From the NCBI GenBank assembly GCA_031551045.1, contig JAVBOD010000023.1:1-44092 (forward strand): a DNA stretch of 44,092 nucleotides, written 5' to 3'. The stretch is from JAVBOD01 sp031551045. GTDB taxonomy: Bacteria; Bacteroidota; Bacteroidia; Bacteroidales; UBA932. A model generated the notes under the pieces. That model saw only the letters and a program-made list of their open reading frames with translations. It had not been told where the DNA came from and ran no database searches. Below, piece after piece: positions 1 through 8,596 of this stretch (the stretch's first letter is position 1; the number at the start of each line of letters is the position of its first letter). The position numbers and the translations under genes were made by a program.

Positions 1-1377
1 TTCTGCTTTATGTGGATGGCTTCCGCGTGTAACGGTTTCTTTTTGCACATCCTTATCAATGCTTTCGGTGAAATTCGGATATTGGTTGGAGCCCAATAAA
101 ATTTCGCGGCGTGTAGCAATATTCATATCGCGTTTTTGCACCGTCGCCTTGATTTGTTCTTGAATGAATCCGGCTTTGAAAGCAGCGATATAGCCGCCTT
201 TTTCTTCCACTTGTTTAAATAATTTCCAAGCTTCTTCGGCAATCGAAGCGGTCAATGATTCGATGTAGTACGAACCGGCGGCAGGGTCGATAATTCTATC
301 GAAATACGATTCTTCTTTCAATAAAATTTGCGTATTGCGTGCAATGCGGTTCGAAAATTCCGACGGTTTGCGGAACGCTTTGTCGTAAGGCAATACTTCC
401 AACGAATCGACACCGCCCAGCGAGGCGCTCATGGCTTCGGTAGTGCCGCGCAGCATGTTCACGTTCGGGTCATATACGGTTTGATTCCAAGCCGAAGTCA
501 CCGCATGGATTTTCATGCGTGTAGAACATTCTTTCGCGGGTTTGTAAGCGTTTACCACATTCGCCCAAAGAATACGGGCGGCGCGGAATTTCGCAATTTC
601 CATGAAGTAGTTGGCGCTTACGGCAAATGTAAATTTGATGGCGTGTGCGGCATCGTCAATGTTTACACCGTTTTCGGTCAAACGGGCAAGATACTCGTTA
701 CCCATGGCCAGCGCAAAGGCTAATTCCTGTACAATTGTCGAACCGGCGTTGTGGAAAATATACGCGCCGACACCTACGGTGCGGATGCGGCTATAGGGTT
801 TGGCTATTTCGATGGCCGATTTCAGTTGCTCGAACGCGCTTTTCTCGTCGCTGCAAAAAGCGCCGTGTAATGTCAATCGGCGAAGCGGGTCGAAATCCAC
901 CGAACCGCGGATATCGTCGCTTTTAGCGCCCGATGCTTTGGCTTTTTCAACGAACATTTTTACCAACTCGGTGGCCGAGCTGCATGCACCGGTAAAGTTT
1001 ACTTCGGCGGCCGGCAACGAAATACCTTTGATGAGCGCATCGAAATCTACCGGGGCAATGCCGTCTTTTTTAATGCGAAAGCCAACAGCATCAACGCCTT
1101 TTTGGAGAACATCCAGCGCTTGTTTGTTGGCTTCGGTTACGCTTTCGCGTGCATCGAAATCTTGCCGTACGAGCCATTTGTTGTCGGCTTTGGTACTCGG
1201 AACTAATGTGAGATTTTTCAAGTCTTCGGCGCGGTAATACGGACGGACATTAATGCCTTCCATTGTTTTCCAAATGAGTTTTTTCTCATAATCGGCGCCT
1301 TTCAGGTCTTTCGTTATCACCTCTTCCCACTGGGTAGTGGAAACGGGGGGAAACTCTGTGAATAATTTTTCTGCCAT
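1..1377 (-). CDS. mutA: Methylmalonyl-CoA mutase small subunit, C-terminus cut by window edge
   Basis: The minus-strand frame stays open from an ATG at 1375-1377 to the left edge, giving 459 codons of a family that is usually a little over 600. The translation starts MAEKLFTEFPPVSTTQWEEV and contains DYEKKLIWKTMEGINVRPYY, FDPLRRLTLHG and RIIDPAAGSYYIESLT, all typical of the MutA/MutB TIM-barrel region. MutA is the non-catalytic partner of B12-dependent MutB; the pair interconverts succinyl-CoA and methylmalonyl-CoA in propionate formation. MutB normally lies directly downstream, which here would be beyond the left edge. The small-subunit assignment rests on the N-terminal style and lack of the long MutB N-terminus; the missing C-terminus prevents checking for loss of the cobalamin site. 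Confidence 0.93.
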   Translation of the reverse strand, partial: MAEKLFTEFPPVSTTQWEEVITKDLKGADYEKKLIWKTMEGINVRPYYRAEDLKNLTLVPSTKADNKWLVRQDFDARESVTEANKQALDVLQKGVDAVGFRIKKDGIAPVDFDALIKGISLPAAEVNFTGACSSATELVKMFVEKAKASGAKSDDIRGSVDFDPLRRLTLHGAFCSDEKSAFEQLKSAIEIAKPYSRIRTVGVGAYIFHNAGSTIVQELAFALAMGNEYLARLTENGVNIDDAAHAIKFTFAVSANYFMEIAKFRAARILWANVVNAYKPAKECSTRMKIHAVTSAWNQTVYDPNVNMLRGTTEAMSASLGGVDSLEVLPYDKAFRKPSEFSNRIARNTQILLKEESYFDRIIDPAAGSYYIESLTASIAEEAWKLFKQVEEKGGYIAAFKAGFIQEQIKATVQKRDMNIATRREILLGSNQYPNFTESIDKDVQKETVTRGSHPHKAE

Positions 1378-1420
1378 ATTTAGAGTTTTAAAAATTAATA
1401 TCGTCTTTTTTAAAAGATTG

Positions 1421-1428
1421 CAAAGGTA
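1421..1428 (-). promoter_or_regulatory. Bacteroidota -7 promoter motif for mutA
   Basis: On the minus strand this reads TACCTTTG, an exact match to TAnnTTTG. It lies 43 bases upstream of the mutA ATG. A TTG that could serve as the -33 element lies at 1452-1454, with 23 bases between, slightly longer than the usual 19-21. Confidence 0.6.
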
Positions 1429-1437
1429 AGAAATAAT

Positions 1438-2610
1438 TTACACTTTCCGGGCAATTTTATTGACCACCACTGCAATGGCTCCATCGCCCGTTACATTGCA
1501 GGCGGTGCCGAAGCTATCCATGGCGATATACAAGGCAATCATCAACGAATTGGCCGCACTGTCGAAACCTAAAATGGACTGCAACACCGCAATGGCTGCC
1601 ATAATCGCGCCGCCCGGAACGCCGGGAGCTGCCACCATCGTAACGCCCAGCATGCAAATAAAGCCGACAAACTGGAGGGTGTTTATTTCCATTCCTTGTA
1701 ACATCATTACGGCAATGGCGCAGGCTACTATTTTCAGCGTGCTGCCGGCTAAGTGAATGGTAGCGCAGAGAGGTATTACAAAATCGGCAATTTCTTCGCG
1801 CACGCCGTTTTTCAACGCTTGCCGCAACGTAACCGGAATAGTGGCTGCCGACGATTGCGTGCCGAGGGCCGTAGCATAAGCCGGGAGCATATTTCGCAAT
1901 AATACGAGCGGATTCTTCTTGACAATAATTCCGGCTACCGTAAATTGAATCAATAATAACAGGATATGTAGTATAAATATCACCAGGATTACTTTGGAAA
2001 ACAGTACGGCTATTTCCACAATTTCACCGGAAAATGACAGGTTCAAAAAGATACTGAAAATGTAGTAGGGCAATAGAGGAATAATGACTGCAGTAATCAC
2101 TTTTTCAATGATATCCTTGAAATCCGTCAATACGTTTTTTAAGCTGTTTCCTTTGATGTAAGCCATGCCGATGCCTAACAAGAACGCCAGTATCAGCGCT
2201 GTGATAACCGGCACCGGCGGCGGCATGTCAATGCTGAAAAACGCTTGTGCACCTTTGTTTAGCGTGTCGCTATCGAAAGCCTGTTGCGTACTGCCGCCTA
2301 TTAACGACGGATAAGTTGCTATGCACGAGAAATAGGAAAAAAAGCCGGCAAACAGCGTGGAGCCATAGGCAATAGCTACGGTTATCAACAATAATTTTCC
2401 GGCATTCTTGCCTAAATCGCCGATACCGGGCGCCACCAAACCTAAGATGATGAGCGGAATGCAGAAACTCAGAAAATTTCCGAACAAGCCGTTGAAGGTC
2501 ATGGCAAGGCGCACGAACCATTCCGGCATAAACAAGCCAAGCACGGCTCCCAGTATAATAGCAATGACTACTTTCCCCAATAGCCCGATGCGGAATCTTT
2601 TCTTATTCAT
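1438..2610 (-). CDS. Dicarboxylate/amino acid:cation symporter (DAACS family)
   Basis: A polytopic inner-membrane protein of 390 residues from the chosen ATG. Family marks are SSAATIPVTLR (the serine-rich re-entrant loop), GVPGGAIMAA, and the substrate/cation-site segment MDSFGTACNVTGDG near the C-terminus. DAACS proteins move dicarboxylates, glutamate or serine/threonine with Na+ or H+; which substrate applies here cannot be read from sequence. An upstream in-frame start at 2637 would add nine residues, but a -7 promoter motif at 2635-2642 overlaps that codon, so the start at 2610 (MNKKRFRIG) is preferred. It lies directly upstream of mutA in the same direction but mutA has its own promoter motif. 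Confidence 0.9.
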   Translation of the reverse strand: MNKKRFRIGLLGKVVIAIILGAVLGLFMPEWFVRLAMTFNGLFGNFLSFCIPLIILGLVAPGIGDLGKNAGKLLLITVAIAYGSTLFAGFFSYFSCIATYPSLIGGSTQQAFDSDTLNKGAQAFFSIDMPPPVPVITALILAFLLGIGMAYIKGNSLKNVLTDFKDIIEKVITAVIIPLLPYYIFSIFLNLSFSGEIVEIAVLFSKVILVIFILHILLLLIQFTVAGIIVKKNPLVLLRNMLPAYATALGTQSSAATIPVTLRQALKNGVREEIADFVIPLCATIHLAGSTLKIVACAIAVMMLQGMEINTLQFVGFICMLGVTMVAAPGVPGGAIMAAIAVLQSILGFDSAANSLMIALYIAMDSFGTACNVTGDGAIAVVVNKIARKV

Positions 2611-2634
2611 GGTAAACGTAATTTTTAAGGCATA

Positions 2635-2642
2635 CAAATGTA
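2635..2642 (-). promoter_or_regulatory. Bacteroidota -7 promoter motif for the symporter gene
   Basis: Minus-strand TACATTTG, an exact TAnnTTTG match about 25 bases upstream of the 2610 start. No TTG is seen 19-21 bases further upstream. The rest of the 2643-2919 gap shows no gene and no clear promoter for the plus-strand gene that follows. Confidence 0.5.
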
Positions 2643-2919
2643 CGATTTTATTGGGAATAATGAGGGATACATGGCAAATTGTGCAACTCCTGTAATTATA
2701 TTCATCAAAACCCTACACCGTGCGCAAGTGTACTCCGCTATTTATTCAAATTCAGTCGCTTTGCGACAGTACGAATGTAATTGATTGTACATGTAGAAAC
2801 GTTGATTATTATCAATATCCTGTTAAACCTTTTTGGCGGGAAAATGTCTTACATAAGAAAGGCTGCCGATATTCGCAGTTTTTTGAAAAACAATCTACCA
2901 ATCAATAAAAAATAACGTT

Positions 2920-3522
2920 ATGAAAAAAATCGTTCTACTCATTTGCATGGCCTTAGTGGGCTTTGGCGTTACGGCGCAAGACAACAAAACGGAGAAAAAG
3001 CGGGAAGTAAAAAAAGTCGTTATTAACGGGGAAGAAAAAACCGTTAGAGAGTATCGCATCAACGAAAAATTGGGCGGAGATATTCGTTTCTTTGGAATTC
3101 CCGATTTAACGGAAGAACAAAAAACAAAATGGAAAGACTTACAGACCGCTTTCAGTAAGGAAACCCGCCATACCAATAATTTGATTAACGAAAAGAAAGC
3201 GCGCATGAAAACCTTGCAGGACGAAGACCCGATGGATCAAAAATCAATTAATTCGGTCATTGATGAGTTAACGGCTTTGCAGGGAAAATTGATGAAAGCC
3301 CGGGTAGATCATAAAATAAAGGTGCGTGCTATTCTGACGCCCGAACAACGGGACGCTTATGATCGCTTTGGCGGCCGTGCTTTCATGATTCAAAACAGTG
3401 GTAGGAATTTTAATATGGAACGTTTTCCGGCCTTTGGAGAAGCGTTTCAACTAAAAGATTTCGACACCGATTTTAAAGTTGATTTTGATGGTGATGTATT
3501 TACATGGAAATATGAGGAGTAG
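2920..3522 (+). CDS. Secreted LTxxQ-motif protein, Spy/CpxP-like periplasmic protein
   Basis: A 200-residue protein with a clear signal peptide (MKKIVLLICMALVGFGVTAQ, cleavage likely after AQ). The mature part begins with a charged stretch, then two LTxxQ-type motifs, LTEEQKTKW near residue 67 and LTPEQRDAYDRFGG near 146, separated by a charged helical segment. This layout is that of Spy/CpxP-like periplasmic proteins, which in enterobacteria act as envelope-stress chaperones. The C-terminal 45 residues are rich in F and D and match nothing I recognise. It is a single gene with its own terminator. The family call is by motif only; a chaperone or metal-sensing role is inference. Confidence 0.65.
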   Translation: MKKIVLLICMALVGFGVTAQDNKTEKKREVKKVVINGEEKTVREYRINEKLGGDIRFFGIPDLTEEQKTKWKDLQTAFSKETRHTNNLINEKKARMKTLQDEDPMDQKSINSVIDELTALQGKLMKARVDHKIKVRAILTPEQRDAYDRFGGRAFMIQNSGRNFNMERFPAFGEAFQLKDFDTDFKVDFDGDVFTWKYEE

Positions 3523-3548
3523 AAAGATTTTCGGAAAATAAATATAAG

Positions 3549-3579
3549 AAACCTGCTGTTACATCGAGCAGGTTTTTTT
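3549..3579 (+). terminator. Rho-independent terminator after the LTxxQ gene
   Basis: A 9-bp perfect stem (AAACCTGCT / AGCAGGTTT) with a 9-base loop, running into seven Ts, 26 bases after the stop codon. Confidence 0.88.
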
Positions 3580-3611
3580 ATTGATATCATAGGCTATTTA
3601 AAAATAATTCC

Positions 3612-3619
3612 TTACTTTG
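3612..3619 (+). promoter_or_regulatory. Possible -7 promoter motif for the FadL-like gene
   Basis: TTACTTTG matches TAnnTTTG at 7 of 8 positions and lies 36 bases before the chosen ATG at 3656. The match overlaps the TTG at 3617 that opens the longest reading frame, which argues for the later start. No good -33 element is visible. Confidence 0.35.
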
Positions 3620-3655
3620 CAGCAAAATTTGTACATCGAAACCATATTAATATTT

Positions 3656-5014
3656 ATGAAAAGAATCAGCAAACTAATGCTATTGGCAGCCGGAATGTTG
3701 CTTGTGATGCCGCTCTTTGCGGGAGGAATCCTTACCAATACTAATCAAAGCGCAGCGTACGTGCGTATGTTGGCACGCAATGCTACGCTTGAAATCGACG
3801 GAGTGTATTATAATCCGGCCGGATTGGTATTTTTGGAAAAGGGCTGGCACTTCTCTGTGAATGATCAAGCGGCTTTTCAAAAGCGCACCATTACGAACTC
3901 CTTATCGACACTCCATTTAGGAACATATACAGGAGACTCTAAGTCTTTTCTTATCCCAAGCATTCACGCTGTTTATCGTAAAGGAGATTTTGCCTTTTCT
4001 TTAGGTTTGAGTGTAGTGGGAGGTGGCGGCACGTTGACTTTCGATAGGGGCTTGCCTTCTTTTGAAGCGCCTATTTCTCTTCTAAAAAGAAATGTAGCGG
4101 CAGCAACCGGACTTACGACTACGAATTATTCGGTAGATCAATATTTGAAAGGAAGCAGTGCAACTTACGGAGGGCAACTGGGAGTTTCCTATAAAATTAA
4201 CGACATGTTTTCGGCCTCTTTGGGTGGCCGTATCGCCTATGCACAGAATTCCTATAACGGCTACATTAAAAATATTAAAATTAATCCGGTTTATCCCGGG
4301 AATCCGACAGGCGCCTTGATATCTGCGGCGACTTTCTTTACTGAAATAGGGCAGTCGGGCATTGCAGAAACATTGGGCGATAAAGTGGTAAATGTGGAGC
4401 AAACGGGCTTGGGCTTTACACCCATTCTTGGTGTAAACTTTAGTTATGAAAAACTAAATGTAGCGGCGCGTTACGAGTTTCAAACAAATATGAACTTGAA
4501 AAATAACACATCACAAGATGATACCGGAATGTTTCCCGACGGAAAAGAAACGCCGGCCGATATTCCGGCTATTCTTTCTTTAGGCGCGTCTTATGATATC
4601 ATTAAAACGTTGAAATTATCAATCGGCTATAATCATTTTTTTAATAAGAATGCCGATATGGAAAACGGTAAACAGCAATATTTGAAAGACGGGAATGAAT
4701 TTTTAGCGGGAGCCGAATGGAATTTCAGTAAACTCTTCCTGGTAAGCGCCGGCTACCAATATTCCAATTCCGGAATTACGCCCGATTATCAAACAGATAT
4801 GGCTCATTCATTTGTGTCGCATTCTGTAGGCGGCGGCGGCGCTCTGAAAATAGGGCAGAAAGTCCGGATAAACATAGGCTACTTCTTAACGAAATACATA
4901 CCCAACAGCAAACAAATTACTTATGCAACCGGGATGCCTTGGCAAGAAACGGCCACCGAAACCTATAAAAGGAGTAACCATGTAGTGGCTATCGGCATTG
5001 ATTTCCGCTTTTAG
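3656..5014 (+). CDS. FadL/OMPP1/TodX-family outer membrane transport protein
   Basis: A 452-residue outer-membrane beta-barrel with signal peptide MKRISKLMLLAAGMLLVMPL and cleavage near FAGG. Just after cleavage comes the N-terminal hatch region of the FadL family, with the hallmark DGVYYNPAGLVFLEKGWHF. The C-terminus alternates aromatic and polar residues and ends in phenylalanine (IGIDFRF), as outer-membrane barrels do. FadL-like channels take up hydrophobic compounds such as long-chain fatty acids; the substrate here is unknown. The frame opens earlier with a TTG at 3617, but the ATG at 3656 directly begins the signal peptide. The gene is monocistronic, bounded by a terminator on each side. 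Confidence 0.85.
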   Translation: MKRISKLMLLAAGMLLVMPLFAGGILTNTNQSAAYVRMLARNATLEIDGVYYNPAGLVFLEKGWHFSVNDQAAFQKRTITNSLSTLHLGTYTGDSKSFLIPSIHAVYRKGDFAFSLGLSVVGGGGTLTFDRGLPSFEAPISLLKRNVAAATGLTTTNYSVDQYLKGSSATYGGQLGVSYKINDMFSASLGGRIAYAQNSYNGYIKNIKINPVYPGNPTGALISAATFFTEIGQSGIAETLGDKVVNVEQTGLGFTPILGVNFSYEKLNVAARYEFQTNMNLKNNTSQDDTGMFPDGKETPADIPAILSLGASYDIIKTLKLSIGYNHFFNKNADMENGKQQYLKDGNEFLAGAEWNFSKLFLVSAGYQYSNSGITPDYQTDMAHSFVSHSVGGGGALKIGQKVRINIGYFLTKYIPNSKQITYATGMPWQETATETYKRSNHVVAIGIDFRF

Positions 5015-5036
5015 CCGCCTGAGAAGCGAAGAAGGC

Positions 5037-5072
5037 AACGCTAACGATTTTCGGAATTGTTAGCGTTTTTTT
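5037..5072 (+). terminator. Rho-independent terminator after the FadL-like gene
   Basis: A 9-bp perfect stem (AACGCTAAC / GTTAGCGTT) with a 13-base loop, ending in a run of seven Ts. It sits between convergent genes and also lies just downstream of the WbqC stop on the other strand. Confidence 0.88.
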
Positions 5073-5083
5073 GTTTATAGCAT

Positions 5084-5737
5084 TCAGGGCATAATGCAAC
5101 GCTGTAATATACACAGGCTATTCGGCCCTTCATTACAAAGCAAATCAAGAATGCTCAAATCGGGAGCAAATCCGTGGCGCGAAGCAAACACTTGATAATA
5201 GGGTTGCGGTTTGAATGGTTCATTTGCTTCTATAGCTTGTATTTTTGGCGAAATAGTATAACGGAGATCATTTTGCCCGTACCGATTTTGGAATGTTTCC
5301 GTATAACGGATATCAACGGAAACTCCTATCAACTCGAGCGCTAACCGCAGTATTTTTTCATTCAAATCGAACAGGAAAATTTCCTGTTTTTCGTAGAACG
5401 GGCGGAAATCATCGGCATAATATTCAAAAAACGGAGAAGCGTTGTACGACGACACAATGGCCCGCCAATGCAAGTGTTGCCAGTCAGTGGCATAGTCAAT
5501 CCGCACGTCGCGGATAGGCATTTTCTCGCCGTGGGTTTTTACTACCGGCACTGTGAGCGGCATGATGCCATTGGCGGCATAAATGTTGCAGCGCGTGCGG
5601 TAGGTTTGCTTGATATAATGTTCGTGCTGTTCCAAAATGATTTTTTTCGGGAGGATCATTCTTGAAAAATATTGCACCGGCGCCCAATAGGCAGAGGAAA
5701 GATAAACCGGAGTATCGGGAGAAAAATTGAGTTCCAT
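5084..5737 (-). CDS. WbqC-like family protein
   Basis: A 217-residue soluble protein from the ATG at 5737. It begins with PVYLSSAYWAPVQYFSRM and continues with a QTYRTRCNIYAANG segment, DWQHLHWRAIVSSYNASPFFEYYADDF and YTISPK, the pattern of the WbqC family, which is found in polysaccharide loci and in conserved Bacteroidota loci but has no firmly assigned reaction. The frame is open further upstream (to 5854), but that extension overlaps the L,D-transpeptidase-like gene in another frame and is not family-like. The start is 14 bases after the stop of the upstream gene, so the two are probably co-transcribed. Confidence 0.8.
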   Translation of the reverse strand: MELNFSPDTPVYLSSAYWAPVQYFSRMILPKKIILEQHEHYIKQTYRTRCNIYAANGIMPLTVPVVKTHGEKMPIRDVRIDYATDWQHLHWRAIVSSYNASPFFEYYADDFRPFYEKQEIFLFDLNEKILRLALELIGVSVDIRYTETFQNRYGQNDLRYTISPKIQAIEANEPFKPQPYYQVFASRHGFAPDLSILDLLCNEGPNSLCILQRCIMP

Positions 5738-5751
5738 TTTTCGGTTTGTGG

Positions 5752-6357
5752 CTAATAATAAATCCAAAGCAACACTGGCATACGACTGCTTTTCAAACAG
5801 GTGCCTAAATATTTCATCATGTCGTTGGACACGACGGGACAGCCGAGGCTCCAACCCATCGGCAAGTGATGCGGATGAATTTCTCCTTCGGGAACCGGTG
5901 TGTGCGAATGCAGTACGACAATCCGGTCGAATGCATTACTGTTGCTTTTCTCTAACCCATGAAGTTTATAATGGACGTTGATACCATATTGACTGTAGGC
6001 GCTTGTACCTATTTTGTATTTTCCGAGCGACGTGCAATAACTTCCGGGCCGGTTGCTGAAAACCGGCGTCTCGCCGGTGCTTCCGCCGCCGCAACCATGA
6101 CAGCAAAGGCTTGTGCGGATGGCTTTTTTCTCTTTAAAATTCCATACAAAAAAACGATTTTTACCGGAATGGATTTTCATATCTATCAGGATGCAAAGCG
6201 TGGTGTCCAACTTATTTTTCTTGCAATAGGCAAAAGCCGTATCGGCTTTCATTTGTAGGTAGGACGCTTGTTGGGATTTTACTTCAACAGGAGCGCCTTG
6301 TGCATGACAAGACGCAAGTCCTGCAAAGAGAAACATTATGAATATATAAAATTTCAT
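5752..6357 (-). CDS. L,D-transpeptidase-like (YkuD_2-type) murein-modifying lipoprotein
   Basis: A 201-residue protein from the ATG at 6357. The N-terminus MKFYIFIMFLFAGLASCHAQ ends in a lipobox LASC, which predicts lipidation and membrane anchoring. The catalytic core shows HSHTPVPEG, then HHLPMGWSLGCPVVSND, with the cysteine of SLGCPVV as the expected nucleophile. Relatives form 3-3 cross-links in peptidoglycan or attach proteins to it; activity here is inferred from the motif. A longer frame starts at 6420, but its first 21 residues come from a repeat-like sequence and precede the signal peptide. It forms a likely two-gene unit with the WbqC-like gene. Confidence 0.8.
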   Translation of the reverse strand: MKFYIFIMFLFAGLASCHAQGAPVEVKSQQASYLQMKADTAFAYCKKNKLDTTLCILIDMKIHSGKNRFFVWNFKEKKAIRTSLCCHGCGGGSTGETPVFSNRPGSYCTSLGKYKIGTSAYSQYGINVHYKLHGLEKSNSNAFDRIVVLHSHTPVPEGEIHPHHLPMGWSLGCPVVSNDMMKYLGTCLKSSRMPVLLWIYY

Positions 6358-6386
6358 TTTATTGTTTATTCTTTTTGATACAGGAT

Positions 6387-6405
6387 GCTTCGGCCTCGCA
6401 ATGAC
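6387..6405. repeat. Short dispersed repeat of the GCTTCG..CTCGCAATGAC type
   Basis: GCTTCGGCCTCGCAATGAC, flanked by GATG and CATC. The same CTTCG/CTCGCAATGAC signature recurs at 26964-27006 and, as an inverted repeat, at 9667-9697. It lies in the 121-base gap between the CDF gene and the lipoprotein gene. Confidence 0.45.
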
Positions 6406-6478
6406 ATCCCTTTTCATCATTTTATCATTTCACGTTGTTCCCTTCTACTTTTTGGGCGTAACATGTTACATCCCTGCT

Positions 6479-7402
6479 TTACTCATCGCTTCCGCCTTCC
6501 GGTTCGATGTGGATGGTGATTTGGGTTTCTTCGCCGAAAGCGTTGCGTAATGCGTTTTCTACTTCTATCACCAAATCGTGGGCTTCTTTCACACTTATTT
6601 CGGGAGCCACGCAGATGTCCATGTCAATGGCAATGCACGGCCCGATGCGGCGTGTCTTCAAATGGTGCGGTGTCGATAGCTTGTTCACTCCCGAAGCAAT
6701 TTGCAGTATTTTTTCTTCTGTTTTTGGAGGCAATGCGCGTTCCAATAATTCTGCCGAGGCATTCCAAATCATTTGTACGGCTACTTTTCCAATAATAATA
6801 CTGACCACTATAGCCGCCACCGGATCGAGTATTCGCCATGAAGGTCCTAAAAACATAGCGCCCGCAATGCCAATCAATACGCCGATAGAAGAAAAAGCGT
6901 CGGAACGGTGATGCCAGGCGTTGGCTACCAACACCGCGCTGTTTACTTTCTTGGCCGTACGCATCGTGTATTGATACAGTATTTCTTTTCCGAGAATCGA
7001 TAACACGGCGGCAAGCAATGCAATCATCGAAGGGGCTTCGGTTATTTTCCCATTGACAATTTCCACCGCGTTGACCATCCCGCTCCAACAAATGCGAATA
7101 GCGACGGCCAGTAAAATTAATCCGATTACAGCGAGGGAAAGTGTTTCTATTTTTCCGTGTCCGTAGCGGTGGTCTTTGTCGGACGGTTTGGCGCCTAAGT
7201 TTACGCCGATAAACGTTACGATATCGCTTAATAAATCCGATAGCGAGTGTACCGCATCGGCTATCATGGCTTGGCTTTTCCCTACAATGCCGGCAAAAAA
7301 TTTGAAAGCGGTGAGTACAATATTCAAAAACAAGCCCCACCATGTGACTTTGTTGGCTTCGCGAAGCCGTTCTTTTTGGTCTATGGAGCGATGTTCGAGC
7401 AT
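6479..7402 (-). CDS. Cation diffusion facilitator (CDF) metal transporter
   Basis: A 307-residue inner-membrane efflux protein. Transmembrane helix 2 carries SQAMIADAVHSLSDLLSD and helix 5 carries NAWHHRSDAFSSIGV, which supply the D/H metal-binding residues of CDF proteins. The cytoplasmic C-terminal domain (HLKTRRIGPCIAIDMDICV to ETQITIHIEPEGG) has the usual dimerising fold. HxxxD in helix 5 fits Zn2+-type transporters, but Fe2+ or Mn2+ cannot be excluded. The start at 7402 lies 22 bases inside the end of the upstream GH3 gene, so translational coupling is likely; no later methionine would leave helix 1 intact. Confidence 0.92.
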   Translation of the reverse strand: MLEHRSIDQKERLREANKVTWWGLFLNIVLTAFKFFAGIVGKSQAMIADAVHSLSDLLSDIVTFIGVNLGAKPSDKDHRYGHGKIETLSLAVIGLILLAVAIRICWSGMVNAVEIVNGKITEAPSMIALLAAVLSILGKEILYQYTMRTAKKVNSAVLVANAWHHRSDAFSSIGVLIGIAGAMFLGPSWRILDPVAAIVVSIIIGKVAVQMIWNASAELLERALPPKTEEKILQIASGVNKLSTPHHLKTRRIGPCIAIDMDICVAPEISVKEAHDLVIEVENALRNAFGEETQITIHIEPEGGSDE

Positions 7403-8514
7403 GGAATAATGTTATATTTTTCTTTTAGCGCCTTAATTCTATTGTAGGACGCATCAATGGTTTCGGGTGAAATTTTCCCCGACTTTACCAGCGTAAAGAT
7501 AGTATTAATGGCTCTCTCCGCCAAATGTGAATCATAGGTTTTCCCGTTGTTCGAAAGGCACAGCATATCGACCCCTGCATTAATGGCTTTTTCGAGCGCT
7601 ACTTCTAATTTGTAGTGGTCGGCAATGGCGCCCATGGCCAAATCGTCGGACACAATCACGCCGCCGAAATGCAATTGCTTGCGCAAAATACCGGTAAGCG
7701 TGGTTTTCGAAAGCGTAGCCGGAAATTCCGCATCGATATGCGCATTGTACACATGCGAAGTCATGATGATGTCCGCCATATTATTTTCTATAAAATAACG
7801 GTAAGGAATCAGCTCTTTTTCACTCCATGTATTGCTTACATCAACTACGCCCAAATGCGTGTCGCCCGTGGCGCTTCCGTGTCCCGGGAAATGTTTCGGG
7901 CAAGCGATAATTCCTTGCGCTTGTTGTTCGCGTATCCAAATTCCGGCGTGTTTCACGACTTGCTGCGGGTCGGCGGAAAAGCTGCGTTCCAATTTGCCGA
8001 TTACCGGACAAGCCGGATTCACATCAACATCCACACACGGCGCAAAATTAAGGTTGAAACCGGCGTTAATCAATGTGCCGGCGGTTTCTTTTGCGTAGCG
8101 GGCGGTAGTGTCTTCATGGTCTGTTTTTCCTTGGTATTTGGCCGAAACGGTGACGGGAAATCCGTAGCTATTTCGCAAACGGTTGACCTTTCCGCCTTCC
8201 TGGTCAATGGAAATAAATAGCGGAGTAGGCGCAATAGCTTGTAAATCGTCAATCAGTTTTTTTACTTGCGCCGGCGAAGAAATATTGCGCGGGCGCGATT
8301 GCGAGGGAACGTCGTATTCAAACAAAATTACTCCGCCGATATTCAATTTTTTTATGTCGTTGTAAATATGATTGGCCGGTGTGAGCGTGGTGCTGCGGAA
8401 GCCAACCACCAGCATTTGTGCTATTTTTTGTTTCAGTTCCGTATCATTGTTTTGCGCGGAACAGGCATGCGAGAAAAGCAAAACAGCCACCAGTAATAAA
8501 AATATTTTTTTCAT
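7381..8514 (-). CDS. Glycoside hydrolase family 3 beta-N-acetylhexosaminidase, NagZ-like, exported
   Basis: A 377-residue protein with signal peptide MKKIFLLLVAVLLFSHACSA; a cysteine at residue 18 could make it a lipoprotein, though the lipobox is poor. The GH3 catalytic domain fills the rest: FISIDQEGGKVNRLR, CPKHFPGHGSATGDTHLGVV (the KHFPGHG and D.H signatures of NagZ-type enzymes) and GGVIVSDDLAMGAI, where the first D is the expected nucleophile. NagZ enzymes remove N-acetylglucosamine from muropeptides; the Gram-negative NagZ is cytosolic, so this exported form probably acts on periplasmic or external substrates. It overlaps the CDF gene by 22 bases. Confidence 0.9.
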   Translation of the reverse strand: MKKIFLLLVAVLLFSHACSAQNNDTELKQKIAQMLVVGFRSTTLTPANHIYNDIKKLNIGGVILFEYDVPSQSRPRNISSPAQVKKLIDDLQAIAPTPLFISIDQEGGKVNRLRNSYGFPVTVSAKYQGKTDHEDTTARYAKETAGTLINAGFNLNFAPCVDVDVNPACPVIGKLERSFSADPQQVVKHAGIWIREQQAQGIIACPKHFPGHGSATGDTHLGVVDVSNTWSEKELIPYRYFIENNMADIIMTSHVYNAHIDAEFPATLSKTTLTGILRKQLHFGGVIVSDDLAMGAIADHYKLEVALEKAINAGVDMLCLSNNGKTYDSHLAERAINTIFTLVKSGKISPETIDASYNRIKALKEKYNIIPCSNIAP

Positions 8515-8545
8515 ACGATTTTCTTAATAAGAAAGAATAAGCCTG

Positions 8546-8553
8546 CAAATTTA
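8546..8553 (-). promoter_or_regulatory. -7 promoter motif for the GH3-CDF pair
   Basis: Minus-strand TAAATTTG, an exact TAnnTTTG match 31 bases upstream of the GH3 ATG. No TTG at the -33 position. Confidence 0.45.
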
Positions 8554-8596
8554 ATAAAATTCTTAGCTTGCTTTCATTTCCCGAATTATTGGGTCA

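Noticed and set aside
3617..3655. TTG start for the FadL-like protein
   Set aside because: It would put 13 residues before the signal peptide and overlaps a promoter-like motif; the ATG at 3656 is better.
5738..5854. Extended N-terminus of the WbqC-like protein
   Set aside because: The extension is the shifted frame of the L,D-transpeptidase-like gene and is not family-like; the ATG at 5737 begins the WbqC homology.
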